From Candidatus Gastranaerophilales bacterium (GTDB taxonomy: Bacteria > Cyanobacteriota > Vampirovibrionia > Gastranaerophilales > Gastranaerophilaceae), in contig CANPYB010000005.1 of assembly GCA_947587605.1 (NCBI GenBank), positions 1-33,732 of the forward strand: a stretch of DNA of 33,732 nt, read 5' to 3'. Made by a program: the position numbers and the translations under genes. The notes under the pieces are model-generated. The model searched no databases. It was not told where the DNA came from and saw nothing but the letters and a program-made list of their open reading frames with translations. Below are positions 17,833-27,375 of the stretch, piece by piece (positions within the stretch are counted from its first letter, which is position 1; the number at the start of each line of letters is the position of its first letter).

Positions 17833-20331
17833 ATGAATAAACTTCCGACAGAAATGCAATGCAGTCTTTATAGAGTAATGAAACCCTACCGATATACGGG
17901 AGGGGAATATTTAAGCCGAAATAAAGATTTTGAAAGTGCACAGGTAAAATTGGCACTTGCTTTCCCCGATAAATACGAAATAGCTATAAGTAATCTTGGG
18001 CAAAAAATATTATATGATAAAGTAAATCGTGACGAGCGCTTTCTTGCAGACAGAATTTACTCACCCGATAATGATTTTAGGCAGATATTAACCGATAAAA
18101 AAGAATTACTTTTTGCTCTTGAAACAAAAAAGCCCGCAAAAGAATTTGATATAATGGGATTTTCTCTGCAATACGAGCTTGCATACCCTGCAATGCTTGA
18201 AATGATTAAATTAAGCGGAATAGAAGTAAAACGTAATAACAGAAAAGAAACTGACCCGATAATTGCAGCAGGCGGGCCTTGTTGTTTTAATCCCGCACCT
18301 GTTGAAGATTTTATTGATATTTTTATGATTGGCGACGGCGAAGAATTAATTATAGAGCTGCTTGAAAAATATAAAAAACTAAAAGAAAAAAATTTATCCA
18401 GAGCGGAAATAATAAAAGAACTTGCAAAAATAGAGGGGATATACGCTCCCGCCGCTAAAAATAAAACGAGAAAAAGAATTTACGATATATCAAAAGATAA
18501 CACAATTGTAAAAAGCCCTGTTCCATACTCATCCGGAGTTCATGACAGAACAATAATAGAAATACGCCGAGGTTGCGGCAGGATGTGCAGGTTCTGTCAA
18601 GCAGGACACGTTACGCTTCCAATCAGAGAACGCAATGCTCAAGATGTAATAAAAATGGTAAAAGATTCAACCTTAACAAGCGGATACGATGAATACTCGC
18701 TTTTATCCTTATCATCAAACGATTACACAAATATAGAAAGCGTAATTGAAGAATTATCATGTGAAATGAATAAAAGAAAAGTATCCGTATCACTTCCAAG
18801 CCAGAGAATAGACAGGTACAGCCAAAAGCTGGCTCAAATGGTAAGAACGGTAAGGTCAACAACCGTAACGCTTGCCCCGGAAGCAGGAAGCCAAAGACTC
18901 AGAAACGTAATAAACAAAAACTTAACGGAAGAACAAATTATTAATACCGTTTTAAACTGCTATAAAAACGGATTTAGCGGAATAAAACTTTATTTTATGA
19001 TAGGACTTCCGACCGAAACTTTATCAGACCTTGATGAAATGGTTGAATTGTTTAAAAAAATAAAATATAAATCCAAAGAAATAAAAAAAGAACTTGAATT
19101 AAAAGATACTTTAAATTTAACCTGCACCGTATCAATATTTGTTCCAAAACCATTCACGCCGTTTCAATGGTTCGGGCAAAACGGCAGAGAGGAAATTAAA
19201 AATAAAATATGTTATCTTTTAGATAAAGTTAAACCTTTAAAAGGAGTAAAAATTAATTACCATAACAGTTTTACATCAAAACTTGAATGCGCGTTAACAA
19301 GAGGAGATAAAAGATTTAATAAATTTATTTATGAACTTCATAAAAAAGGTGTTTATTTAAGCACATGGGATGAAAATGTCGATAAGCAATTATGGGAAGA
19401 TACCGCAAAAGAATGCGGAATTGATTTGGATTATGAAGCTCAAAGACAATACGATTTAAACGAAGATCTGCCTTGGGATATTATTGATGTCGGAATTGAT
19501 AAAAGCTGGTTTATAGAACAATACAATAACGCATTAAATGCAAAAAATATAACTCCGTGCGAGTTTAACTGCATAAATTGCGGAGTATGCAGAAATTTAA
19601 AAACTCATAAAGTAACTGATAAGCCCTATAAGGCAGTAACAGAAGATAATATAAAAATTTCGGAAGAAAAAACTCCCGTAAAATACAGATTAAAACTGAC
19701 AAAAGAAAATGAAATGCGTTACATTTCACACCTCGACTGGCAGAATACCATTATAAAAATGCTATACCGCTCGGGATTAGAGCTGTGTTTTTCTCAAGGG
19801 TTTAATCCGACTCCTAAATTTTCACTCGGAATAGCACTGCCTATCTTCGTTGAAAGCAAATGCGAAATGATAGATATTGAAATATATAATAAAATCCCCG
19901 AAAATGAATTAACGGAAAAATTAAATTCTGTTTTACCAGATAACATAAGAGTATTGGAAGCCTTAGAAATCGAAAAAAACATGCCCGCAATTGATATAAC
20001 GGTGCAATGGGCAAAATATTCGTTTGAACCTTTAAAAGAGGGTATTTTAAAAAAAGAAGATTTGGTGTATATTAAAGAAAAGATATCTTCAAGTGAAGAA
20101 ATTTTACTTGAGAAGATAAATAAAAAAGGTGTAAAAAAACTAATTAATATCAGACCGTCAATAAAATCAATCGAAACAGACGACAAACGAATATATATGA
20201 TTTTAAAGACAGGGCAATCGGATGAAATTCCGTCCGTAAAAGCAGAAGACGTAATAAAATCTTACATTAAAGATGTAGATTTTAGAATAATACGAGAGGA
20301 ATTTTACGATAAAGATATGAACAGGATATAA
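17833..20331 (+). CDS. B12-binding-domain/radical SAM protein (TIGR03960-like) fused to a DUF2344 (TIGR03936-like) domain
   Basis: IAAGGPCCFNPAPVEDFIDIFMIGDGEE; IEIRRGCGRMCRFCQAGHVTLPIRER (CxxxCxxC cluster motif); C-terminal YRLKLTKENEMRYISHLDWQNTIIKMLYRSGLELCFSQGFNPTPKFSLGIALPIFVES (DUF2344). Confidence 0.9.
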   Translation: MNKLPTEMQCSLYRVMKPYRYTGGEYLSRNKDFESAQVKLALAFPDKYEIAISNLGQKILYDKVNRDERFLADRIYSPDNDFRQILTDKKELLFALETKKPAKEFDIMGFSLQYELAYPAMLEMIKLSGIEVKRNNRKETDPIIAAGGPCCFNPAPVEDFIDIFMIGDGEELIIELLEKYKKLKEKNLSRAEIIKELAKIEGIYAPAAKNKTRKRIYDISKDNTIVKSPVPYSSGVHDRTIIEIRRGCGRMCRFCQAGHVTLPIRERNAQDVIKMVKDSTLTSGYDEYSLLSLSSNDYTNIESVIEELSCEMNKRKVSVSLPSQRIDRYSQKLAQMVRTVRSTTVTLAPEAGSQRLRNVINKNLTEEQIINTVLNCYKNGFSGIKLYFMIGLPTETLSDLDEMVELFKKIKYKSKEIKKELELKDTLNLTCTVSIFVPKPFTPFQWFGQNGREEIKNKICYLLDKVKPLKGVKINYHNSFTSKLECALTRGDKRFNKFIYELHKKGVYLSTWDENVDKQLWEDTAKECGIDLDYEAQRQYDLNEDLPWDIIDVGIDKSWFIEQYNNALNAKNITPCEFNCINCGVCRNLKTHKVTDKPYKAVTEDNIKISEEKTPVKYRLKLTKENEMRYISHLDWQNTIIKMLYRSGLELCFSQGFNPTPKFSLGIALPIFVESKCEMIDIEIYNKIPENELTEKLNSVLPDNIRVLEALEIEKNMPAIDITVQWAKYSFEPLKEGILKKEDLVYIKEKISSSEEILLEKINKKGVKKLINIRPSIKSIETDDKRIYMILKTGQSDEIPSVKAEDVIKSYIKDVDFRIIREEFYDKDMNRI

Positions 20332-20354
20332 AGGATTTAGAAAAGGAAAAGAAC

Positions 20355-22073
20355 ATGTCAAAAGCGATAGTGGTAGCAGAACGTGACAACATAGCAGCAG
20401 TAATAGAGGACGGAAAAATTTGTGAATTTTACGTTCAAAGAGGCGATATGCTGTTAAATGACGTATATTTGGCAACTGTAGATAATATATTGCCGAGTAT
20501 TGACGCAGCATTTGTAAATGTGGGATACGATAAAATGGGATTTTTACATGCAAATGATGCAATAGGAAAAGGAACATTAAAAGAAAAACTGTCGCCGAAA
20601 CAGAAAATAATCGTGCAGGTGGTAAAAGAACCCGTCGGGCATAAAGGTCCGAGAGTTTCAACATTATTAAGCCTGCCCGGAAGATTTTTGGTATTAATGC
20701 CTCATGAAACGGGAATTAATGTATCAAGGAAAATAACTTCTCAAAAAGAAAGAGCAAGATTAAAATCAATAATCAGTCTGCTTAAACCCGTAGGAATCGG
20801 CGTAATTGTAAGAACCGAGGCAGAGGGGCAATCTGACGCCGATATTCAGGAAGATATGGAAATACTGTTAGAGAAGTGGAATACAATCGTAACGGCAGCA
20901 GAAACACGCCCTGCACCGAGCCTTTTATACCGTGACCAAGACCTGTTATACAGAGTAATGAGAGAAGCATGCAGCGAAGATGTTGATGAAATAATATTAG
21001 ATACTTCATACGGAGTCCACAGAACTCAGCAGATACTTCAAAATTGGAATATGAATAAGAATATTGAAGTAAACGCATATAAGGGGTCGGAAAATCTGCT
21101 TGTTGCATCGGGTGTTGTAAAAGAAATAAAATCAGCACTGCAAACAAAGGTAAATTTGCCAAGCGGCGGCTACTTATTTATACAAACAACCGAAGCATTA
21201 ACAGTAATAGACGTAAACAGCGGAAAATTTGTAAGCTCAAATACACAGGATGAAACCATTGTAAAAACCAATCTTGAAGCGGTGCATGAAATTGCCCGTC
21301 AATTAAGATTAAGAAATATCGGCGGTATGGTAATTATAGATTTTATTGATATGAATAACCGCCGTGATAAACTTGCAATGATGGAAGAACTTGAAATAGC
21401 ACTGGAAAAAGATAAGGCAAAACCGCAGGTTGGTCAATTATCTGATTTAGGATTGGTTGAATTAACCCGCCACAGACAAGGTCAAAGTTTATCGGAATTA
21501 TTCGGCAAAAAATGTCCTCATTGTCAAGGCACAGGCTATATTGCCGATGATTTAATCTTCTCTGCTCCGACAGTTGAGGGCGAAATTAAAGCTAAAGCCG
21601 CAAAATTAAAAATCCCCGCTCAGCAGATAAAAAACAGAACACCAAATTATAAACAAAATAAGGTGTTTAATAATCCAAACAACAATCCTTTAAATGAAAA
21701 TAACGAACAAAATAACAGACAAAATCAACATAAGAATAACAATAACTTTAAACAAAACATAAATAAACATGTTGAAGATATTGAAACAAAAGAGCAATTG
21801 CTTGATGAAATAACAAACATAATAACAGCTTCACCGCAAAATACTCCTCAAACTGACAAACAGGAAGAAAAACCGCAGCAGCCTCAAGTCAGCGAAGCAA
21901 AACAAGAAACTGAAAATAAAGAACAATTAAATCAAAAAAAGCGCGGAAGAAAACCCAATAAAAAAGCGGAAACATCAAAATCAGAGCAATTGACTCTGAC
22001 GGAAGATAAAAAACCGGAAAAGAAAAAACGCGGAAGAAAACCTAATAAAAAAGCAGAAACAATAGAGGTATAA
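20355..22073 (+). CDS. Ribonuclease E/G family protein
   Basis: VGYDKMGFLHANDA S1-like segment, LTVIDVNSGKFV, GGMVIIDFIDMNNRRDK, LVELTRHRQGQSL, KKCPHCQGTGYI Zn-link; low-complexity basic tail. Confidence 0.94.
   Translation: MSKAIVVAERDNIAAVIEDGKICEFYVQRGDMLLNDVYLATVDNILPSIDAAFVNVGYDKMGFLHANDAIGKGTLKEKLSPKQKIIVQVVKEPVGHKGPRVSTLLSLPGRFLVLMPHETGINVSRKITSQKERARLKSIISLLKPVGIGVIVRTEAEGQSDADIQEDMEILLEKWNTIVTAAETRPAPSLLYRDQDLLYRVMREACSEDVDEIILDTSYGVHRTQQILQNWNMNKNIEVNAYKGSENLLVASGVVKEIKSALQTKVNLPSGGYLFIQTTEALTVIDVNSGKFVSSNTQDETIVKTNLEAVHEIARQLRLRNIGGMVIIDFIDMNNRRDKLAMMEELEIALEKDKAKPQVGQLSDLGLVELTRHRQGQSLSELFGKKCPHCQGTGYIADDLIFSAPTVEGEIKAKAAKLKIPAQQIKNRTPNYKQNKVFNNPNNNPLNENNEQNNRQNQHKNNNNFKQNINKHVEDIETKEQLLDEITNIITASPQNTPQTDKQEEKPQQPQVSEAKQETENKEQLNQKKRGRKPNKKAETSKSEQLTLTEDKKPEKKKRGRKPNKKAETIEV
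21935..22060 (+). repeat. Two near-identical copies of a sequence encoding KKRGRKPNKKAET in the RNase E/G C-terminus
   Basis: aaaagcgcggaagaaaacccaataaaaaagcggaaac versus aaaacgcggaagaaaacctaataaaaaagcagaaac. Confidence 0.85.
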
Positions 22074-22082
22074 TATTATTAA

Positions 22083-22412
22083 ATGACTACCGAGTTAATC
22101 GAAATAACTAATAATGAGCCTCAATTTGAAGAATTGCCCGCGCTTCCCGAGGTAGAAGCAACAACGGAAGCAAGCACCAATGCTCCTGCGGAAAATATTG
22201 TAGTTATTAACAACAATTTAATATACGGCGGCGCAGGATTAATAATCTTAATCCTCGCCGCTATATCTGTTTTTATCATTGTTAAGAAATTTCGGAAAAA
22301 GTCGTCTGATAATATTAAAATTGATGAAACAAATCCTTATAAAAGCCTTGCAACATCAGATACCATTCAAAAATGTATCAGAGTATTTTTAGAAAATACC
22401 AGAATTAAATAA
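22083..22412 (+). CDS. Hypothetical single-pass membrane protein, 109 aa
   Basis: One TM helix (LIYGGAGLIILILAAISVFIIVKKFRKK) after an acidic/Thr-rich N-terminal region. Confidence 0.6.
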   Translation: MTTELIEITNNEPQFEELPALPEVEATTEASTNAPAENIVVINNNLIYGGAGLIILILAAISVFIIVKKFRKKSSDNIKIDETNPYKSLATSDTIQKCIRVFLENTRIK

Positions 22413-22974
22413 GCTCTTGTATTTTATCAATAATATTATTGTTGTAGAAAGAATTAGTTTTTGAAAACGGAAAAACGGGAAGATTTAATTCTTTCTCAAA
22501 TTTTTTACACACGTTTAAAACCTGCGATTTCGAAATTTGATCAACCTTTGAAGCAACAATAAAACATGGCAGATTATTAAATTTAATCCACTGCGCCATT
22601 TGTAAATCATTTGATTGAATTTCATGCCTTGAATCTATAAATTGAATTAAAGAAACAATTGAAGTTCTTTTTAACAAATATTGTTCAAGATTTTTTTGCC
22701 ACTGATTTTGCATTTTTCCCGAAACCTTGGCAAAGCCGTACCCCGGTAAATCGGCAAAAATAAATTTATCATCAACATTAAACAAGTTAATTAACTTAGT
22801 TTTTCCGGGAGTATTACTTGTTTTCGCAAGCCCTTTTATATTTACAACAGAATTAATAAAAGATGATTTACCAACATTAGAACGCCCGATAAGCGCGATT
22901 TCGGGCAGATTTAATTCGGGACACTCATTAATGGTAGGAGCGCTCGTTATGAACTTTGCTTTTGTTATTTTCAT
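22405..22974 (-). CDS. engB: Ribosome biogenesis GTP-binding protein YihA/YsxC/EngB
   Basis: ALIGRSNVGKSSFINSV (G1), TSNTPGKTKLINLF (G2), FADLPGYGFAKVS (G3), VASKVDQISKS (TKxD-like G4). Confidence 0.95.
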   Translation of the reverse strand: MKITKAKFITSAPTINECPELNLPEIALIGRSNVGKSSFINSVVNIKGLAKTSNTPGKTKLINLFNVDDKFIFADLPGYGFAKVSGKMQNQWQKNLEQYLLKRTSIVSLIQFIDSRHEIQSNDLQMAQWIKFNNLPCFIVASKVDQISKSQVLNVCKKFEKELNLPVFPFSKTNSFYNNNIIDKIQELI

Positions 22975-23113
22975 CTTTTAGTCTTTTTTTATATATGACA
23001 CCCGATAATAAATTATATACTTTTTGATTATTATAAACAGTTAAATTTATATCATCGTCAAACGTCACCCCAATAGGCAGTTTCGGCGAAAATATATTTG
23101 TTTCGACATGCAT
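22928..23113 (-). CDS. Hypothetical small protein (61 aa if started at MHVETNIF)
   Basis: ORF track gives 22928..23188, but the internal ATG at 23113 has a GGAG-like SD upstream (gcggagaattaaaataATG). Overlaps the engB start. Confidence 0.45.
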   Translation of the reverse strand: MHVETNIFSPKLPIGVTFDDDINLTVYNNQKVYNLLSGVIYKKRLKDENNKSKVHNERSYH

Positions 23114-23239
23114 TATTTTAATTCTCCGCTTTCTGATAATACTAAGAGGAGCCGTTAAAAATATTTCAAATGTCTTTAAGATATCCATTCTTAAATCATA
23201 ACAAAATATATTTTATTTTTAAACGAATTGTAAAATTAT

Positions 23240-24964
23240 TTATCCCTCAAGTTTTTTAATTCTGGCATTTGCATAATCTAGCTTTTCGCTCTCGCCAAAA
23301 TCATCAGAAGGAAGCCTTTTTATGAATTCTTTATAATATTCCAGTGCATTTTGAGGCTCGGATAAATTATCAAACGCAACGCCCAGATAATAATATGCCT
23401 CAAAGTTGTTTTTATTCAAATCTATTGCCTTATACAAAGGAGCTGTAGCGGCGGCATAATTGTTTTGAGCTATTAATATCATACCTTTATAAAAATATAA
23501 TGCCGAATTTTTTTTATCTATTTTTAAGGCTTCATCAGTTAATTTCATAGCCTCGGTAAAGTTTTGAGTATCTATATTTGATGATATTTTATTTAAGTAT
23601 GTGTCAGCTTCCGCTTTATTAATTACGTCAAGCAATTTAAGCGAAAATTGGTTTTCCTTATTCACCTCAAGAGATTTATTAACGTAATTTCTTGCACTGG
23701 TTAAATCTTTTTCCTGATAGAAAATATAAGCAAAATAGTAAAATACGCCCGAATTATTGGGATATAAAGACATTGCCTTATTTAAAAGTTCAAAAGCTGT
23801 TTGCTTATTGTTTAAAAAATAATTTGCCCTTGCCATGGAAAGCATAACATATAAATCATCTTGATTTGCAGACTCTAATACGCTTAAAGCCTGCTGATAA
23901 AGCCCGTTATTCATAAGCCCGTCAGCCTGCTTTACAGGTTCATCCGATAATTTTGCCAGCGCAACATTGTACTTGGATATAGTATCTTTATCATCAGCTT
24001 TATCCCGAACCATTTTTAGCATGTCATAACATTCTTTAAGATTTCCCTCCGACTTATAAATCTCGGACATTACAATGTAGCCGTTAGCGTTTTCGGGATA
24101 CTTATTAATGAGTTTTTCCGCCCATATTTTTGCCTCAGAATAATGTTTTTTCTGCATTAACATGTCCGATATAATTACATAACTTTTTTCTTCTGACATC
24201 TGAGGACAAATTTTGGATATTAACTCCTTTTCATTTAAAGATTTTTCTTCAAGCAAATTATAAAGATTATATTTTATTTCCAAATCATCAGGCATTATAA
24301 CAGCAAGTGCTGCGTATTCATTTATGGCATTATCTTTTTGATTTAACTGCATCAGATATTCTGCTTTGAGTTTTCTTAAATTTTTATTTAAAGGATTAAT
24401 TTTTAAAACTTTGTCAGCTAAATTAACTCCCGCCTGATAATTACCTGTTGTGTCAAAAACTTCTTTAAATGCAGGTAAAAATAAATTATTATTATAAGCT
24501 GAAGTCAGATATTCCTGCGATTTTGAATAATTTTGCAAAATTAAATTCATTAATGTTAAATCTATCGCAATATCAGAATTATATTTCACGTTTTTTTCAA
24601 GCAGTGCTTCAAGCTCAGATAAACTTTGCAATACTTGCGAATTTAACTTATTCGTTTTTGCAAGATTATTTAAGAAAGTAAGTTCACTGTATGCTTTATC
24701 ATATTGAGAGGTTTTAATATATAAATCAATAAGCGAAACATAATAAATATAATTATCACCCGTTTGAGATATCTTATCTTCTATCTCTTTAATAGCTTCA
24801 AAGTATGCATTTGAAGCGGTATCAATATTATGTTCTTTAAATTCAGCATTCGTAGATTGAATGGCAGAACGCTTTTTTTGTACAGGTTGACTAATAATTG
24901 ATTCTGAAATCGCTGTCGAGCCAAAACATAAAATTAATGAAATAATTAAGAACCTACACTTCAT
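23240..24964 (-). CDS. Secreted tetratricopeptide-repeat protein
   Basis: Signal-peptide-like N-terminus; TPR units such as SGVFYYFAYIFYQEKDLTSARNYVNKSLEVN and FEAYYYLGVAFDNLSEPQNALEYYKEFIKRLP. Confidence 0.88.
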   Translation of the reverse strand: MKCRFLIISLILCFGSTAISESIISQPVQKKRSAIQSTNAEFKEHNIDTASNAYFEAIKEIEDKISQTGDNYIYYVSLIDLYIKTSQYDKAYSELTFLNNLAKTNKLNSQVLQSLSELEALLEKNVKYNSDIAIDLTLMNLILQNYSKSQEYLTSAYNNNLFLPAFKEVFDTTGNYQAGVNLADKVLKINPLNKNLRKLKAEYLMQLNQKDNAINEYAALAVIMPDDLEIKYNLYNLLEEKSLNEKELISKICPQMSEEKSYVIISDMLMQKKHYSEAKIWAEKLINKYPENANGYIVMSEIYKSEGNLKECYDMLKMVRDKADDKDTISKYNVALAKLSDEPVKQADGLMNNGLYQQALSVLESANQDDLYVMLSMARANYFLNNKQTAFELLNKAMSLYPNNSGVFYYFAYIFYQEKDLTSARNYVNKSLEVNKENQFSLKLLDVINKAEADTYLNKISSNIDTQNFTEAMKLTDEALKIDKKNSALYFYKGMILIAQNNYAAATAPLYKAIDLNKNNFEAYYYLGVAFDNLSEPQNALEYYKEFIKRLPSDDFGESEKLDYANARIKKLEG

Positions 24965-25001
24965 AAAGACATGTTACGAAATAGAGGAAAATAAGTCAAA
25001 C

Positions 25002-25036
25002 AAAAAAGAGAGCCTTGTTCAAAGCTCTCTTTTTTT
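25002..25036 (-). terminator. Intrinsic terminator of tpsA copy 1
   Basis: AAAAAAGAGAGC-CTTGTTCAAA-GCTCTCTTTTTT hairpin just downstream of the minus-strand gene ending at 25052. Confidence 0.85.
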
Positions 25037-25051
25037 ATTTTTTGTTATTTA

Positions 25052-27076
25052 TTAGTCTTCGTCTTCGTCATCTTCGATTTCTATCTGACTAGCTGCTGCG
25101 AATACATCTACTAATTGAGTTTTGTTATTTGTTATGTTATTGTTAACTGTTATTGTTTGAGGCTGAGCCGGTAATTTGTTTTTCATAGCCGCTTGATCAT
25201 CGTTAATGTTTGTATTGAGTGAAGAAGAAGCAGGAACTACAGGATCAACACTTTGTTCATCAGCAAGTCTGTTATTGATTAATAAGATTTTTTCTTCGCC
25301 GTTGCCAAATTGAATGTGATGTCTTTGTTGATAACGTTGACCGTCTTTGTATACATCAGTATCAGATGCTGTAACTTCCATTTTATCATTAGCAGTGTTA
25401 GCTGTGAAAGTACCGTTTGCTACGTAGATGTAAGAACGTTCTGAGTTGTCACCGGGGATTTTTGCTTCGTTTGTATAAGGAAGACCTGCTACAATCTTAT
25501 CAGCCGTAAGAGTCATATCGCCTTCTTTAGCTACTAATCTTGAAACTGATAATGTTTCTTTAGTTTCAATATTAACATTCTTTTTAGCTTCAGCAGTTAA
25601 ACCTTTTTGTTTATTGCTTACACCTGCAAGTTTAACATTGATATCACCGCCGTTAGCATACATTTTAGCAAGTGTATTTTTGAAGTTTATACCGCCTTTG
25701 ATATCTGTAGCAGCTGTTATAGTAGTTGCACCGTTTTTAGCTTCCATAGTAGCTTTAGCTTGAACTTTACCCTTTTCTGCAGTTACATTAATGTTATTGT
25801 TAGCGCTTAAAAGTGAATCACCCGTAACATAAACATCATTTCCGCCTTTAATGTTAATATCATTTTTAGCATTAACTGTAGAAGCAACAACTTGAGCATC
25901 CGTACCGGCATCTATAGTAACATTTTTAGCATCAAGAGCAACACCGTATTTTTCAGAACTTTTTTGAACAGAAGCAATTTTTGCTGCTTTAATTGTTATA
26001 TCTTCACCAGCTGTTAATCTTGAATTATCAACAACGGTATCACCATTTTTAGATTCAAGAGAGATATTGCCGTTTGCTGTTAAATATGAGCTGTCAGCAT
26101 TAGGATATCCGCTTGCAACAGTAACTTTTTCGTTAGCTTGAATAGCGATATCACCGCCTGCAAGAAGAGTTGAACCGCCAACTATTGCTTTATTACCTGA
26201 TGTTAACCAGATATTACCGTCATTTCCCATTTCAGCTTTAACAGCTTTTAATGTAGCGCCGTTTAAGTTTATTTGGCTGTCTGCATTTGTTGAGCCGTTT
26301 CTTATATCAATATTTCCGGATGTAATATCACCGTTAACTTGGATAATCATTTTATCTGCAGAAGATGTAACATCCATATTTTTAACAGCACCGCTGTTAT
26401 AATATGTAAAGTTAACACCGTCACCAGTAGCAATTTTAACTTTGCCCATTACCATTGAATCTTTGTTAAAGTTATTTTTGGTTATGTTTGTAGAAATTTT
26501 TGAACCGTTATATATATTTACGTTTTTACCGACTAAGTTAACAGCTTCATCACCGTATATTTGTGCACCATTTTTAACAACTATATCACCGGCTTTTTCA
26601 CCTTTTGTAAGTGTAAGTTTATTGTTTTCATAATTACCGTTAAATCCCGATGCCGTAAATGAGTTTAAATTTACGTTAGCTGTTTCACCAAACATTACAC
26701 CGTTAGGGTTTAATAAAATAACTTTACCTGTTCCTGCATATCCGCAGCCTTGGCAACCTGAGTTTGTTAATTTACCATAAATTTGAGACATACCGCCTGC
26801 TGCATCAACTATATTTAATGATGTTTGGTTATGAGCTGAAAATTCAAAATTAACGGAAGCATCTTTACCTACATTGAAGCTGCCCCAGTTGAATGTTCCT
26901 ACTGTACCTTGACCGCCATCAACAAGCACGTTCATGTCATTATTGCTGCCGGTTGTAACTTTTCCGTTTGTTGCGGAATTTAATTTAGGCAGGACATTCG
27001 CATCAAGTGCAAATGCTGCAGGTGTTAATGTTGTTAATAAACCAAATGCAATTGCTGTGCTTAATAATTTTTTCAT
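25052..27076 (-). CDS. Two-partner secretion exoprotein (haemagglutinin N-terminal TPS domain), copy 1
   Basis: Signal peptide; VDGGQGTVGTFNWGSFNVGKDASVNFEFSAHNQTSLNIVDAAGGMSQIYGKL...GKVILLNPNGVMFGETANVNLNSFTASGF (NPNG motif); beta-helix-like repeats; acidic tail EIEDDEDED. Confidence 0.92.
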   Translation of the reverse strand: MKKLLSTAIAFGLLTTLTPAAFALDANVLPKLNSATNGKVTTGSNNDMNVLVDGGQGTVGTFNWGSFNVGKDASVNFEFSAHNQTSLNIVDAAGGMSQIYGKLTNSGCQGCGYAGTGKVILLNPNGVMFGETANVNLNSFTASGFNGNYENNKLTLTKGEKAGDIVVKNGAQIYGDEAVNLVGKNVNIYNGSKISTNITKNNFNKDSMVMGKVKIATGDGVNFTYYNSGAVKNMDVTSSADKMIIQVNGDITSGNIDIRNGSTNADSQINLNGATLKAVKAEMGNDGNIWLTSGNKAIVGGSTLLAGGDIAIQANEKVTVASGYPNADSSYLTANGNISLESKNGDTVVDNSRLTAGEDITIKAAKIASVQKSSEKYGVALDAKNVTIDAGTDAQVVASTVNAKNDINIKGGNDVYVTGDSLLSANNNINVTAEKGKVQAKATMEAKNGATTITAATDIKGGINFKNTLAKMYANGGDINVKLAGVSNKQKGLTAEAKKNVNIETKETLSVSRLVAKEGDMTLTADKIVAGLPYTNEAKIPGDNSERSYIYVANGTFTANTANDKMEVTASDTDVYKDGQRYQQRHHIQFGNGEEKILLINNRLADEQSVDPVVPASSSLNTNINDDQAAMKNKLPAQPQTITVNNNITNNKTQLVDVFAAASQIEIEDDEDED

Positions 27077-27321
27077 GTTCTTCTTCCTTTTTATTATTCA
27101 TGTAAATTATACGTCTAAGTTATACTGTAATAAGTAATCTAAAAAAAAAAATTGCTATATCTAAATAATTTGTTACATTTTGTTTTTCTTTTTTTACATT
27201 TCTTTTTGCGTTTAAATCTCTCTTAAAATGAAAATATAACCTTTATATACTATATATAAAAATTTTATATCTAAAAAATTGACTTTTTTATATTGTTTTA
27301 TTAACTTTTGTAAAGAGCAAA

Positions 27322-27349
27322 AAAAATGCGGGGTTAACCCCGCATTTTT
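27322..27349 (-). terminator. Intrinsic terminator of tpsA copy 2 (perfect palindrome, could act on both strands)
   Basis: AAAAATGCGGGGTTAACCCCGCATTTTT; GC-rich core in AT-rich DNA, just downstream of the minus-strand gene ending at 27376. Confidence 0.88.
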
Positions 27350-27375
27350 ACTATTTTATTATGTTTAATAAATTA

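Noticed and set aside
20203-20664. 153-aa minus-strand ORF over the radical SAM/RNase E/G junction
   Set aside because: Antisense to two confidently identified genes with atypical composition; no family resemblance.
22928-23188. Full-length 86-aa version of the small ORF upstream of engB
   Set aside because: The 23188 start lacks a visible SD, while the internal ATG at 23113 has one, so I list the shorter form with modest confidence.
27322-27349. Perfect palindrome considered as a mobile-element end or regulator operator
   Set aside because: GC-rich stem flanked by A and T tracts just after a stop codon is fully explained as an intrinsic terminator; no transposase or second copy seen.
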